Shown piece after piece: positions 35,745 through 44,736 of a stretch of DNA of 64,000 bases. Made by a program: the position numbers and the translations under genes. The stretch is from Aquirufa antheringensis. GTDB lineage: Bacteria > Bacteroidota > Bacteroidia > Cytophagales > Spirosomataceae. The notes under the pieces were generated by a model. It was not told where the DNA came from. It ran no database searches and saw only the letters and a list, made by a program, of their open reading frames with translations. Position 1 is the stretch's first letter; each line of letters begins with the position of its first letter. The stretch is from NCBI RefSeq assembly GCF_004307425.1, contig NZ_SEWZ01000002.1:252935-316934 (forward strand), given 5' to 3'.

Positions 35745-37109
35745 CTACACCCCCCTACTAAACTGAGGCGCGGCCTCCGCTGTCGCCAGCAGTTTCAGGT
35801 CAAAAGCCTTGCAGATATTGCGGATGAAATGCTTGCCTAGATCTGTGACGATGACGCCGTGTTCACCCCAGGTGACGAGGTCATCGATCGCAAGTTCGTC
35901 GAGTTCGTGAAAGGTGTATTGGCGGAGGACTTCAAGGTCTTCCTTGTGGAAATGGGTCTTGCCTTGGCAGGCGATGTCGAGGATGTATTGGCGCATTTTT
36001 TGGTCCATCTGACTTAAAAAATAGCCCTTGAAAACGGCCAGTTCGCCGGCATGGATTTGCTGGTAATATTCCTGAATCGTCTTTTTGTTTTGGGCAAAAC
36101 CATAGTAAATATCGCTGATGCTCGAGACGCCTAAACCTAAAAGCAAACCCGTCTGCTGCACCGTGTAGCCCATAAAGTTGCGGTGTAAGGTGCCCTCGCT
36201 GTGCGCTTTAACCATTAAATCCGATGGGAGCGCGAAGTGATCCATCCCGATGTCCGTGTAACCGGCGGCGCGGAAAAGCTCCTTTCCTTTTTGGTATAAC
36301 TGCATCTTCTCAGACGCCTCCGGCAAATCGTTTTCGTCAAAAAGTCGCTGCGCCTTACTCGTCCACGGCACATGCGCATACGAATAAAAAGCAATGCGAT
36401 CCGGCCGCATCGAAATCGCATCCTGAATCGTCTTTTCGATCCGCGGCAAAGTCTGCAAAGGCAGGCCATACACTAAATCCAAGTTCACCGATTCATACCC
36501 AATCTCCCGCGCCCATTCCACCACCTGTCTGACATTTTCCAAAGGCTGCACCCGATTTATCACCTCCTGAACCTGCGGATTACTGTCCTGCATCCCAAAA
36601 CTCACGCGGTTAAATCCGAGCTCAAAAAGCGTTTGCAAATGCTCGCGTGTCGTGTTATTTGGATGCCCCTCGAAACCGAATTCGTGGATCTTTGGCACAA
36701 CTGAATCACCTAAAATCCCCTGCAACATCCGCTGTAAATTCTGCGGCGAAAAGAACGTAGGCGTCCCGCCTCCGATATGTAATTCTCTAATAACGGGCTT
36801 AGAGCTCATCGATTTTCGGTACAAATTCCATTCCTGTAACAGCACATCGATGTACTCCTCCTCCACGGAATGATTCGTCGTAATGCGCTTATTACAGCCA
36901 CAAAAAGTGCAGAGTTTCTCGCAAAAAGGCAAGTGAATGTACACGCTAATCCCCTCCTGTTCATTGCTCTCCTCGAAACGACGCACAAACATCCGTTCCC
37001 AGTGTTCGCTGTCAATCGTCTCATCCCAAAACGGTACCGTCGGATAACTCGTGTAGCGCGGAATCGCTACGTTGTACTTGTTCAATAAATCTAGGCTTAC
37101 CGGTTGCAT
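35745..37109 (-). CDS. hemN: Oxygen-independent coproporphyrinogen III oxidase
   Basis: A 454-residue radical-SAM enzyme that decarboxylates coproporphyrinogen III to protoporphyrinogen IX without oxygen. The cluster motif is CEKLCTFC (Cys63, Cys67, Cys70) followed by Gly-Cys, the extra cysteine typical of true HemN rather than HemW. IHLPFCEKLCTFCGCNKRI and the GGGTPTF motif are present, and the C-terminal HemN domain is complete. Length matches E. coli HemN. It is preceded by an intergenic repeat region shared with the GH29 gene. Confidence 0.94.
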   Translation of the reverse strand: MQPVSLDLLNKYNVAIPRYTSYPTVPFWDETIDSEHWERMFVRRFEESNEQEGISVYIHLPFCEKLCTFCGCNKRITTNHSVEEEYIDVLLQEWNLYRKSMSSKPVIRELHIGGGTPTFFSPQNLQRMLQGILGDSVVPKIHEFGFEGHPNNTTREHLQTLFELGFNRVSFGMQDSNPQVQEVINRVQPLENVRQVVEWAREIGYESVNLDLVYGLPLQTLPRIEKTIQDAISMRPDRIAFYSYAHVPWTSKAQRLFDENDLPEASEKMQLYQKGKELFRAAGYTDIGMDHFALPSDLMVKAHSEGTLHRNFMGYTVQQTGLLLGLGVSSISDIYYGFAQNKKTIQEYYQQIHAGELAVFKGYFLSQMDQKMRQYILDIACQGKTHFHKEDLEVLRQYTFHELDELAIDDLVTWGEHGVIVTDLGKHFIRNICKAFDLKLLATAEAAPQFSRGV

Positions 37110-37170
37110 GGGGGCAAAGGTAGCTTTGAGAGGATTGTTGAAAAATGACGAATGTCAATTTTGCCAAGAG

Positions 37171-37256
37171 AAGAGAGTATAGAGTATAGATAATAGATGG
37201 TAGATTATAGAGTATAGATAAATGATAGCCCATCTCTACTCTATACTCTATAATCT
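37171..37256. repeat. Low-complexity GAGTATAGA-type repeats with a 16-bp inverted repeat
   Basis: Short direct units (AGAGTATAGA, TAGATGGTAG, ATAGAGTATAGATA) fill the gap. AGATTATAGAGTATAG (37202-37217) is the exact reverse complement of CTATACTCTATAATCT (37241-37256), with a 23-nt loop. It lies between hemN and the end of the fucosidase gene and may act as a terminator or be an expandable satellite. Confidence 0.8.
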
Positions 37257-38651
37257 CTACTCTACCGCCGAAGCTAGCTTAAAAGTCCACGCATACTGAC
37301 ACGGACTATTCCCCGGTGTAACCGCCGGTGGTACGATGCTGACAACGCCATTTTTATACGTCGACTTAACTGGCGTTGAAGACCCTACTAGCGTAACCGA
37401 AGTCGGTTTTTTCACACCAGCCACTTGAAGCGCGGCCGTCGGGAATTCTGTCGTAATCAGGTATAAATCGTTGCCCTTTTGAGTGAAGAATTGTTTGGTG
37501 GCGGGCGTGACCTTAGGAGCTTTGGCCCACTTACGCGTACTATAAATCCCCTCGCCATTCACCTTTAACCAAGACCCGATGTCCGTCAAACGTTGCTGCA
37601 TAATCACCGGAATCCGGCCATCCGCAGTGGGCCCGATGTTCAGCAATAAATTACCTCCGCGCGCCACCTTATTAATCAACATGTGCACGAGCTGCTCAGA
37701 GCTGGAATAGTCCTCGAGATTTTCGTTTCGGTTATAGCCAAAAGATCCGGCGATGCCACGGCATTCCTCCCAAGGTTTGGCAAAATCCAAACCATTCGCA
37801 TCCCCATTATGGACTAAATCGTATTCCGTGGTGTAAAATCCACCGTGCTTACTGCGCGTTTCCTTGCCCCAGCGATCGTTCACGACTACACTTTCGCGCA
37901 CTGGCGAATCGTTGTATAACCAAGACAAAAACTCCGTGCTGCGCAACTTATCCGACGTATAATCCCACTCGCCATCTGTCCAAACCAAATCCGGATGATA
38001 CGTATTCACCAAGTCCTTCATCTGCGGGAACATGTGTTGGTCGATATACTCGTTCAGCGTCTCCTTTTTATACAAGGGATTGTACCACTCGAGCAGCGAA
38101 TAATAGTAGCCCATTTTGATGTTTTTGCTTTTGACAGATTTGGTCAAATCCCCTAATAAATCCCGGTGTGGACCCACATCCACCGCATTCCAATTCCACG
38201 ATTGTTTTGATGGCCAAAGCGTAAAACCCTCGTGGTGTTTCGACGTCAACACGACATATTTTGCGCCCGCATTTTCGAACAATTTTGCCCACTCATCTGG
38301 CTGAAAAAGCTCGGCTTTAAATTGATTTGTGAAGTCTTGGTATTTGACATTGGGCCCAAAAGCCTTGTTATGAAAATCCGTAAAGAAATGCTGCGTCTTA
38401 TTCGGCTCTTGCCAGCGACGCCAGTACCATTCCGCATAGCGATCGTACACGCCCACTTTATCTCTGGCAGTCGGACTATAAGCCGGCACAGAATACAATC
38501 CCCAGTGAATGAATATGCCAAATTTCGCATCTTCGAACCAACCCGGTACCGGGCGGCTGTCGATGGATTCCCAATTGTTTTGGTAGGTTTTTTGGGCGAA
38601 TGCGTTGCCCGCGAAAAGGCAAAGTGCCAGAATTAATAACTTGATTTTCAT
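37257..38651 (-). CDS. GH29 alpha-L-fucosidase
   Basis: A 464-residue exported enzyme (signal peptide ending GNAFAQ). GH29 features are KFGIFIHWGLYSVPAY (N-terminal strand of the barrel), VVLTSKHHEGFTLWPS, and VWTDGEWDY with Asp226 as the probable nucleophile. A C-terminal beta domain follows. It removes alpha-linked fucose from glycans in the periplasm or outside. It is divergent from the zinc dehydrogenase gene with 53 bases between, and a second GH29 gene lies at 61673. Confidence 0.92.
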   Translation of the reverse strand: MKIKLLILALCLFAGNAFAQKTYQNNWESIDSRPVPGWFEDAKFGIFIHWGLYSVPAYSPTARDKVGVYDRYAEWYWRRWQEPNKTQHFFTDFHNKAFGPNVKYQDFTNQFKAELFQPDEWAKLFENAGAKYVVLTSKHHEGFTLWPSKQSWNWNAVDVGPHRDLLGDLTKSVKSKNIKMGYYYSLLEWYNPLYKKETLNEYIDQHMFPQMKDLVNTYHPDLVWTDGEWDYTSDKLRSTEFLSWLYNDSPVRESVVVNDRWGKETRSKHGGFYTTEYDLVHNGDANGLDFAKPWEECRGIAGSFGYNRNENLEDYSSSEQLVHMLINKVARGGNLLLNIGPTADGRIPVIMQQRLTDIGSWLKVNGEGIYSTRKWAKAPKVTPATKQFFTQKGNDLYLITTEFPTAALQVAGVKKPTSVTLVGSSTPVKSTYKNGVVSIVPPAVTPGNSPCQYAWTFKLASAVE

Positions 38652-38704
38652 AAGGTTTAGATTTTATCGAGCCTAATTTAATTAAAATTGTTAATTTCAA
38701 CCCC

Positions 38705-39667
38705 ATGCAACAATGGATATGTAATGAGCCTGGTATTTTGGTTTCTCAAGAAGCAGAAATGCCTCAGCGCACACCCGGATTTTCCCTCCTTCGCGTACGC
38801 AACATCGGCATCTGCGGAACCGACATTCATGCCTTCGCTGGCAACCAACCTTTCTTTTCGTATCCCCGCATTTTAGGCCACGAACTGGCGGTAGAAATCG
38901 TGGAATCGGACACCTTTTCGCCGGGAGAATTAGCGACAATTATCCCCTATTTTAATTGTGCTACTTGCGGCACTTGCGTGGCCGGGAAGCCGAATTGCTG
39001 TGAGAATATCCAGGTTTTTGGGGTACATACAGACGGCGGAATGCGGGAATATATCGTGGTGGAAGATCGCTACATTTTGCCAGGCAAAGGTCTTTCAGCC
39101 GACGAACTTGCCCTAGTAGAGCCGCTTTCAATTGCCGCACACGGACTTCGTCGCGCGGAACTAAAAGCAGGTGAAAAAGTCCTCGTGATGGGCGCCGGAC
39201 CTATTGGTTTATTCACGATTTTACTCGCTAATATTCAGGGGGCTTTAGTTGAAGTGGCAGAACCTAATAAGGCTCGTTTGCAATTTTGCGTAGAGAATTT
39301 AGGGGTTTCGGAAGCTTCCTCAGCGGCCTACAGCACCGTCATCGATGCCACCGGAAATCTAAACGCTATTGAATCCGGTTTCGCCAAAATGGCGCACGGC
39401 GGAAAATACGTTTTGATTGGATTACAAAAACAAGCGATCTCCTTTTCACATCCGGAATTTCACAAAAGAGAAGCGACGCTGATGAGTAGCCGAAACGCGA
39501 CTTTGGAAGACTTCGAATACGTCATTAATTTATTCCGCGAAGGCAAAATTCAGGCAGAAAAATTCATCAGCCATCGCTTCACAAAAAATCAAGTTCCTGG
39601 TATTTTTACAAAAATTAACGAGCCCACTCAACAAGTAATCAAGGCGATGATTACTTTAGCGGAATGA
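38705..39667 (+). CDS. Zinc-dependent medium-chain dehydrogenase
   Basis: A 320-residue alcohol/polyol dehydrogenase. Catalytic zinc ligands are Cys37 (GICGTD) and His59-Glu60 (LGHE). The structural zinc uses Cys85, Cys88, Cys91 and Cys99 (CATCGTCVAGKPNCC). The NAD(P) loop is MGAGPIGL (about 163-170). Next to a fucosidase, it could oxidise fucose or a downstream sugar acid, but specificity is inferred only from position. Its stop overlaps the next gene by four bases. Confidence 0.87.
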   Translation: MQQWICNEPGILVSQEAEMPQRTPGFSLLRVRNIGICGTDIHAFAGNQPFFSYPRILGHELAVEIVESDTFSPGELATIIPYFNCATCGTCVAGKPNCCENIQVFGVHTDGGMREYIVVEDRYILPGKGLSADELALVEPLSIAAHGLRRAELKAGEKVLVMGAGPIGLFTILLANIQGALVEVAEPNKARLQFCVENLGVSEASSAAYSTVIDATGNLNAIESGFAKMAHGGKYVLIGLQKQAISFSHPEFHKREATLMSSRNATLEDFEYVINLFREGKIQAEKFISHRFTKNQVPGIFTKINEPTQQVIKAMITLAE

Positions 39668-40032
39668 AACCACTACTACTACTCTTCTGCCTATTTCTAC
39701 TAGGGGCCTGTAAATCCCAAGAAGTACTACCCGATAACTGCTACAAAGGACGTCTTTCCCTGAAGGGTATTTGCAATAATTACGTGATTGAATTGATAGG
39801 GGGAACGATTGATCTTACTAAAGTTGAAACTACTTGGGAAAATCCCTCGACGGGGAAAAAATATACCAATGCCTTCGCTCTATCGAACCCTTGCGCTTTA
39901 CCCGTTAGCCTGAAAGAAGGGGACGAATTCTTTTTCAAATTAGATTCCACCCAGCTGACTGCTGAGTGCGTTACGTGCAAGGCTTACAGCCCTACGCCTA
40001 GGAAATCTTTACCTATCTCAATCTGTCCCTAG
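39664..40032 (+). CDS. Small lipoprotein of unknown function
   Basis: A 122-residue lipoprotein with lipobox LLGAC-K (Cys16). The mature part holds six further cysteines, suggesting disulfides, and no known domain. It overlaps the dehydrogenase gene (ATGA) and converges with the DUF6174 lipoprotein gene, overlapping it by four bases at the 3' ends. Confidence 0.65.
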   Translation: MKPLLLLFCLFLLGACKSQEVLPDNCYKGRLSLKGICNNYVIELIGGTIDLTKVETTWENPSTGKKYTNAFALSNPCALPVSLKEGDEFFFKLDSTQLTAECVTCKAYSPTPRKSLPISICP

Positions 40033-40454
40033 TTGATTTTGAAATTCGTTACTTCATAGCCGATTTCTTCGTCTGCTATCATTTCCGAAAAGTCGAAGAA
40101 GACATTCGTGGGGTAGCCATAGGTGGCATTGAAATTCAGCACTTTCTTCGCTGGATTTTTGTCGACGTTCGCCTTAATGACTTGCAATAATTCCGGGATC
40201 GTATACATCACACCGTAGCGCTCCGCAGCATTATAGGGCGCTCCATTTACGGTGGTTATTTTACCATTTTGAACGACAATTTGATGCGGACCCACATATT
40301 CCAGGGGACAAAAACATACCCGTTTAAAGGAAAAAGAATAGTTAACAATCTTCTTTTCATTCCAAAGATTCAGATTCACCGTCGCTTCATCCAGCGGCTC
40401 CACGGTTTTGCAGCCTACTATACTTAAACAGAAAAGGAAAAGTAATTTCTTCAT
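40029..40454 (-). CDS. DUF6174 lipoprotein
   Basis: A 141-residue lipoprotein (lipobox LSIVGC-K, Cys15). The mature domain (LWNEKKIVNYSFSFKRVCFC, then a Gly-rich turn and TIPELLQVI) matches DUF6174, a small secreted beta domain of unknown role. It is the last gene of the ApbE operon; its ATG overlaps the stop of the outer-membrane protein gene (TAATG). Confidence 0.78.
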   Translation of the reverse strand: MKKLLFLFCLSIVGCKTVEPLDEATVNLNLWNEKKIVNYSFSFKRVCFCPLEYVGPHQIVVQNGKITTVNGAPYNAAERYGVMYTIPELLQVIKANVDKNPAKKVLNFNATYGYPTNVFFDFSEMIADEEIGYEVTNFKIN

Positions 40455-41116
40455 TACAGCGCTAAGCGAGTGAACAGACCTACATTATCTTTCTCCATCT
40501 TCATCGGTCCATAGTAATCAAAGTTAGCTCCAAGGCCTACAGTGAATTTTCCTTTGGTAATACCCGCACGCAACATCAAAGCACTGCGCGCGTGCGTTCC
40601 TTCGCTTAAACTAGCGACATGTAAGATCTGGGCTTTGGAATAAAAAGAAAGGTCCTTCGATATAGCCGGCTTAAATTCGACGATACCAATGGTGGAGATG
40701 GCACGCGATGGCTGTAAATTTATATTGGGATTCAATAAAAATAACCACGTCCGATTCGCCTTAAAATACTGCAAACCCACCTGTGGCACTAAGCCTAATT
40801 TATAATGCCATTCCGCTCCAGCCGTCGCTCGAATATTCCCAAAAAGCTTGTACGTGAGGTTATTCACAATCACTAATTCCGTCTCTGAAGCGGTGTTATT
40901 ATAATCCACCATCCCAGTGCTGAGATTAAAATAACTCAATTTCCCATCCGCTGAAACGGGGCGATTGATAACACCGATAAACTGAACACGGTTATTGCCA
41001 AAAGTCGCCTCCACCGGAAGTGGTGGAAGTGGAGCGTGGTCCTGACCAAACACGGCAATAGAACAAAAAAGTAAAATGGTAAATGGTAAATGGTGAATGG
41101 TGAATATACGTTTCAT
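40454..41116 (-). CDS. Outer-membrane beta-barrel protein with repeat-containing signal peptide
   Basis: A 220-residue protein from the ATG at 41116, which overlaps the PepSY gene stop (ATGA). The signal peptide (MKRIFTIHHLPFTILLFC) is encoded over a 7-bp tandem repeat. The mature part has alternating strands (VQFIGVINRP, FSVGLGANFDY-like segments) and ends GLFTRLAL, a pattern of small outer-membrane barrels. Function unknown; context suggests a role with the PepSY/ApbE redox genes. Changing the number of 7-bp units would shift the frame. Confidence 0.7.
   Translation of the reverse strand: MKRIFTIHHLPFTILLFCSIAVFGQDHAPLPPLPVEATFGNNRVQFIGVINRPVSADGKLSYFNLSTGMVDYNNTASETELVIVNNLTYKLFGNIRATAGAEWHYKLGLVPQVGLQYFKANRTWLFLLNPNINLQPSRAISTIGIVEFKPAISKDLSFYSKAQILHVASLSEGTHARSALMLRAGITKGKFTVGLGANFDYYGPMKMEKDNVGLFTRLAL
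41078..41105. repeat. 7-bp tandem repeat (four units) inside a signal peptide
   Basis: On plus: GGTAAAT, GGTAAAT, GGTGAAT, GGTGAAT. They fall in codons 4-14 of the outer-membrane protein gene. Seven is not a multiple of three, so gain or loss of a unit breaks the frame. Confidence 0.9.
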
Positions 41117-41691
41117 ACAAAATAATAAAATACCCAGGCAACGATCCCGCCGATAGCTAACCAAAGCATCCCGTTCGTCCTCTTTTTCTTTAAAAATAAT
41201 AACAAAATTAACCCCGTTACCGAGATTACAATCATAAAGATCGCAGAAAAGTCAATGACCCAAGACCAAGACTTCCCGGTATCACGCCCCTTGTGCAAAT
41301 CGTTGATCACGGCGATAATACCCATCTTCGTTTCCGTCAATTCGTATTTGCCATCCGCGCGATTCACGAAGAAATCGGCCGTGTAACCGGGTCCTTGAAA
41401 GGAGATCGAAATTTCTTCTTCATCGATTCTGAAATCGTTCAGTTGTCCCTTAATGCTGTGGTTTGCGCGCAGTTGTTCGACGATGTCGAGTTTGGGGATT
41501 TTGGCGGTATCAGCTACCGAAACCCAGCTAGCATTTACAGAACCCTTCAGCTCTGAAACCACCGTACTTTCCGGAAACCAATCCACATGGTTCAGGGTCA
41601 AACCCGTCACCGAAAAGAATAATACGATAATGAAACTGAACATCGACAAATAGATGTGCAGCCACCTCGACCAAGTCGCTAAATCTCTCAT
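41113..41691 (-). CDS. PepSY-associated membrane protein
   Basis: A 192-residue inner-membrane protein. Helix 1 (WSRWLHIYLSMFSFIIVLFF, His12) leads into a short periplasmic domain of about 100 residues, then DLHKGRDTGKSWSWVIDF and two more helices near the C-terminus. It matches the compact PepSY-TM group; histidines near the membrane could bind heme, as suggested for related reductases. It overlaps the ApbE gene upstream (ATGA) and the outer-membrane protein gene downstream, so translation is coupled. Confidence 0.78.
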   Translation of the reverse strand: MRDLATWSRWLHIYLSMFSFIIVLFFSVTGLTLNHVDWFPESTVVSELKGSVNASWVSVADTAKIPKLDIVEQLRANHSIKGQLNDFRIDEEEISISFQGPGYTADFFVNRADGKYELTETKMGIIAVINDLHKGRDTGKSWSWVIDFSAIFMIVISVTGLILLLFLKKKRTNGMLWLAIGGIVAWVFYYFV

Positions 41692-43127
41692 TTAATTGCT
41701 TTATAGACTAAGGAAGCTGCGGTCATCTCCTCGCCACCGGCTAAGGTTTGGCTTTTGGCCTTACCATCAAACTTCATTTCTTGCTTAATCAACTGATACG
41801 TTCCGTGCTCGCGAGCCGCCTCGATAAACACGGTATATTTCCCCAAAGGTACGTATTCCCCCGCATCATTCTTCCCATCCCAAACCAAGGTATACTGCCC
41901 CGCCCCACGCGTCGCACCCGTCACCGAAGCCGCATCAAACTCCACTTCTCTTTTCGCCGCAAACCATGAACGCAAATCCGGCAACCAGCGAGGCTTGTTA
42001 TACCAAACCGCGATACGCCTCACCGGCTTGTGCTTCTCATCTTCAATCCAAACCGCCACAAACGGACGACGCGCGCGTCCTTCGAAACGCGCAAGTTCGA
42101 AATTGATATCTAAGCTTTGGCCTGCCGTCCACAACTTCTCTTTTATATTCACTAGGCTGATCGCGGACTTCTCTACAGATGTCGCTGGCCAGTTCTCACT
42201 TCTATATTCCGCACCCTCTTTGTCCACGATTAAATACGACGCCTCCGGATACTGAGCCGCTAAATCGATCGAAGCCGCCACGCCTAACACGTTAAATGCG
42301 GTTGCCAAAGCTCCCGCCGTCACCGCATCCTCATGCGCCACCGTCGCCGAAATCACTTCCGATGCTGGTTCCGCCGTCCGCGGATCCATAATGTGCGAAT
42401 AATGCACACCATCGATATCTGAACCTCTTCTATAATCGCCAGATGTCGCCACCGCTTGATTATTCACTTGCAAATAACCTAAAACCTCCGCGTTCTCAGC
42501 ATCATTTCGCGGATTTGACACACCAATTTTCTCCGTCCAATCCCCTTTCACCACAAAATCACCCCCAATATTCACGACCACTCCAGCTACTCCCTCCTCT
42601 TTCATCGCCTCTTCGGCGGCTTTCTCCATCACATAAGACTTCGTGAAGCTGTGTAATTTCAATTCTGTGTCCGTTAATCGCGTTGCTCCATCTTCGTCTA
42701 GAGACCAATGCGCCTGATTGACTTCCTTCACCGCATTTTCACGCGCTCCTTCAGAGGGGATTTCCGATGCCCACATTTTGGCAATATGCTCAGACGCCGG
42801 ATTCAAAGCTCCGTCCGTTTTCAAATTCCATTCCTCGAAATGTTGCAACACCTCGCGTAATTCGGAAGAAATTTCGATGGACTCGCCGTGCGATGAGCGC
42901 CATACATTAAACTCCGAAGATTCACGGGAAGAAAGGATATCGTTCAAGCGATTAATCTCCGCTAACACCTTCGATTCTGCGGTGGAAGCAGCGGCTTTAG
43001 ACGAAGCGATGATCTTAAGATCTAAAGAAGTACCTAATACATTTTCGAAATGTGCGGTTAATAAACCGGTAGCGGTAGACGCGCTGGGCGTTAAACTAAG
43101 TAGACTTAGGGCGATTGAATGGATCAT
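41688..43127 (-). CDS. apbE: FAD:protein FMN transferase (ApbE) fused to DUF2271
   Basis: A 479-residue exported protein. Residues about 25-310 are ApbE, which covalently attaches FMN to Ser/Thr of secreted proteins: NIGGDFVVKG, VATSGDYRRG, SHIMDPRT and the Mg site DAVTAGALATAF. Residues about 325-479 are DUF2271 (KPRWLPDLRSW; VTGAT at 402-406; LVWDGKNDAGEYVPLGKY). The VTGAT stretch resembles, but does not fully match, known flavinylation motifs (Dxx(S/T)GAT). The gene heads an operon with PepSY, outer-membrane and DUF6174 genes. Confidence 0.88.
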   Translation of the reverse strand: MIHSIALSLLSLTPSASTATGLLTAHFENVLGTSLDLKIIASSKAAASTAESKVLAEINRLNDILSSRESSEFNVWRSSHGESIEISSELREVLQHFEEWNLKTDGALNPASEHIAKMWASEIPSEGARENAVKEVNQAHWSLDEDGATRLTDTELKLHSFTKSYVMEKAAEEAMKEEGVAGVVVNIGGDFVVKGDWTEKIGVSNPRNDAENAEVLGYLQVNNQAVATSGDYRRGSDIDGVHYSHIMDPRTAEPASEVISATVAHEDAVTAGALATAFNVLGVAASIDLAAQYPEASYLIVDKEGAEYRSENWPATSVEKSAISLVNIKEKLWTAGQSLDINFELARFEGRARRPFVAVWIEDEKHKPVRRIAVWYNKPRWLPDLRSWFAAKREVEFDAASVTGATRGAGQYTLVWDGKNDAGEYVPLGKYTVFIEAAREHGTYQLIKQEMKFDGKAKSQTLAGGEEMTAASLVYKAIK

Positions 43128-43225
43128 AGGGTTTGTATTTAGACCACAATATTGAAAAATAAACTATTTTATGGAATGATATTTGCGATAAAGCGTAGAG
43201 ATTTGTAGATATAATCGGGGAAATA

Positions 43226-43864
43226 ATGAAAATCGAGATTTGGAGTGATATCATGTGTCCGTTTTGCTACATAGGCAAGAGGCATTTGGAAAAGGCATTG
43301 GAAACGTTCCCAGGAAAGGATGATGTGGAGATTGAATGGAAGAGCTTCCAATTAGACCCCACGATTCCGATGGATTTGGGCGAGGAGACCAACGTCTACG
43401 ATTATTTAGCCGCCAGAAAAGGCCTCTCGTTAGAGCAAGTGAAGCTGATTCACGACCGTGTGTCAGACATGGCAGAAGCGGTAGGTTTGCACTATGATTT
43501 TGATCAGGCCAAAGTCGCTAATTCCCTGAAATCCCACCACCTCATCCAATACGCGAAGGACCAGGGCAAAGGCGACGCCATCGAGGAACGCTTATTTCAG
43601 GCCTATTTTATGGAGGGCAAAAACCTAGCACTCGACGAAGCGCTCGTGGAATGTGGAGAAGCTGTAGGATTATCACGCGAGGGAATTCTGAATGCCTTGC
43701 AAGACGAGAATTACGCGTACCGCGTGAAACAAGATATTCAAGAGGGCGAAAATCTGGGCGTGCGAGGCGTGCCCTTCTTCGTTTTTGACAGAAAATACGG
43801 CATTTCAGGGGCGGAACCCATCGAAGTGTTTACGAAAACCTTATTGCAAACAGCCGCAGAATGA
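43226..43864 (+). CDS. DsbA-family FrnE-like oxidoreductase
   Basis: A 212-residue cytoplasmic thioredoxin-fold protein. The active site is MCPFCYIGK (Cys11, Cys14), followed by the helical insert of the DsbA/FrnE group and a second thioredoxin half ending GVPFFVF (cis-Pro loop). Members reduce or isomerise disulfides and some answer oxidative stress. No signal peptide. Its stop overlaps the next gene by four bases. Confidence 0.9.
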   Translation: MKIEIWSDIMCPFCYIGKRHLEKALETFPGKDDVEIEWKSFQLDPTIPMDLGEETNVYDYLAARKGLSLEQVKLIHDRVSDMAEAVGLHYDFDQAKVANSLKSHHLIQYAKDQGKGDAIEERLFQAYFMEGKNLALDEALVECGEAVGLSREGILNALQDENYAYRVKQDIQEGENLGVRGVPFFVFDRKYGISGAEPIEVFTKTLLQTAAE

Positions 43865-44736
43865 AAAAGCTCATAATTTTTTTACTCCTAATAATAACGA
43901 CAGCTGCAAAAGCACAAGATTCCACTTATGTCTCCGTCGAACTGAAAAATGGGAAAAGTGTATCGGGTCAATTGATCCATAAATCAGAGGCAGAAGTAAC
44001 CGTCGCTACAAAGGATTTAGGCAAAGTCACGCTAGCTTGGTCAGCTATCAAGTCAATTAACCTGATTTCAAAGGATGGGAAAGGCCAAAACACGCACCCC
44101 ACCCGCTATTTCTTCGCTCCTTCAGCGATTCCTTTGAAAAAAGGAGACAAATATTACCAAAACGCACTTTTCCTAGTCAATTCGTTCCAAGCTGGAATAA
44201 CGGATCATTTCTCCATAGGGGGTGGTTTAGTCGTCCCTTTTGCGCTTTTTATCACGCCTAAAATAGGCTATCAGGTGGCGGATAAAGTACACGTAGGTGG
44301 AGGAATTCTATTTGCCACTTCCTTGATAGGAGGATTGAATTTTGGGGTAGGAACGGTCTACGGATCTGTCACCTACGGGACAAAAGAAAGCAACCTAACC
44401 TTAAACACGGGATTAGGGGCGTATAATGAAAACACCGGTTTAGGTAGAGATGATTATAACTGGAAGTTTGCCAGCCATCCGATGTTCACTTTATCGGGTA
44501 TGACACGCGTTTCGAATAAAGTCATGTTACTCACAGAGAACTGGTTTTTCTCTAACAAGACCGTGAATTATGACGCTAATGGGCAATTCCTAAATGAAAC
44601 TACCGCTTACAATGGGATTCTTTCCGGAGGCGTGAGAATTTTACTAGAACGCTCCGCCTTCGACGTGGGCTTTTTAGTTCCTACCAGCATCGAAAGTGGA
44701 GCGATTCCTTATTTAGCTTATAATATCAAATTCTAA
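43861..44736 (+). CDS. Outer-membrane beta-barrel protein
   Basis: A 291-residue exported protein (signal peptide ending AAKAQ). Residues about 24-72 (VSVELKNGKSVSGQLIHKSE) look like a small beta domain of the Sm-like kind seen before barrels in Bacteroidota. The rest has amphipathic strands rich in Gly and ends IPYLAYNIKF, a barrel C-terminus. Function unknown. It overlaps the DsbA-type gene (ATGA) and converges with the isomerase gene, sharing four bases. Confidence 0.74.
   Translation: MKKLIIFLLLIITTAAKAQDSTYVSVELKNGKSVSGQLIHKSEAEVTVATKDLGKVTLAWSAIKSINLISKDGKGQNTHPTRYFFAPSAIPLKKGDKYYQNALFLVNSFQAGITDHFSIGGGLVVPFALFITPKIGYQVADKVHVGGGILFATSLIGGLNFGVGTVYGSVTYGTKESNLTLNTGLGAYNENTGLGRDDYNWKFASHPMFTLSGMTRVSNKVMLLTENWFFSNKTVNYDANGQFLNETTAYNGILSGGVRILLERSAFDVGFLVPTSIESGAIPYLAYNIKF

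Noticed and set aside
37171-37256. CRISPR-like array
   Set aside because: Units are irregular, AT-rich and unspaced, and there are no cas genes.
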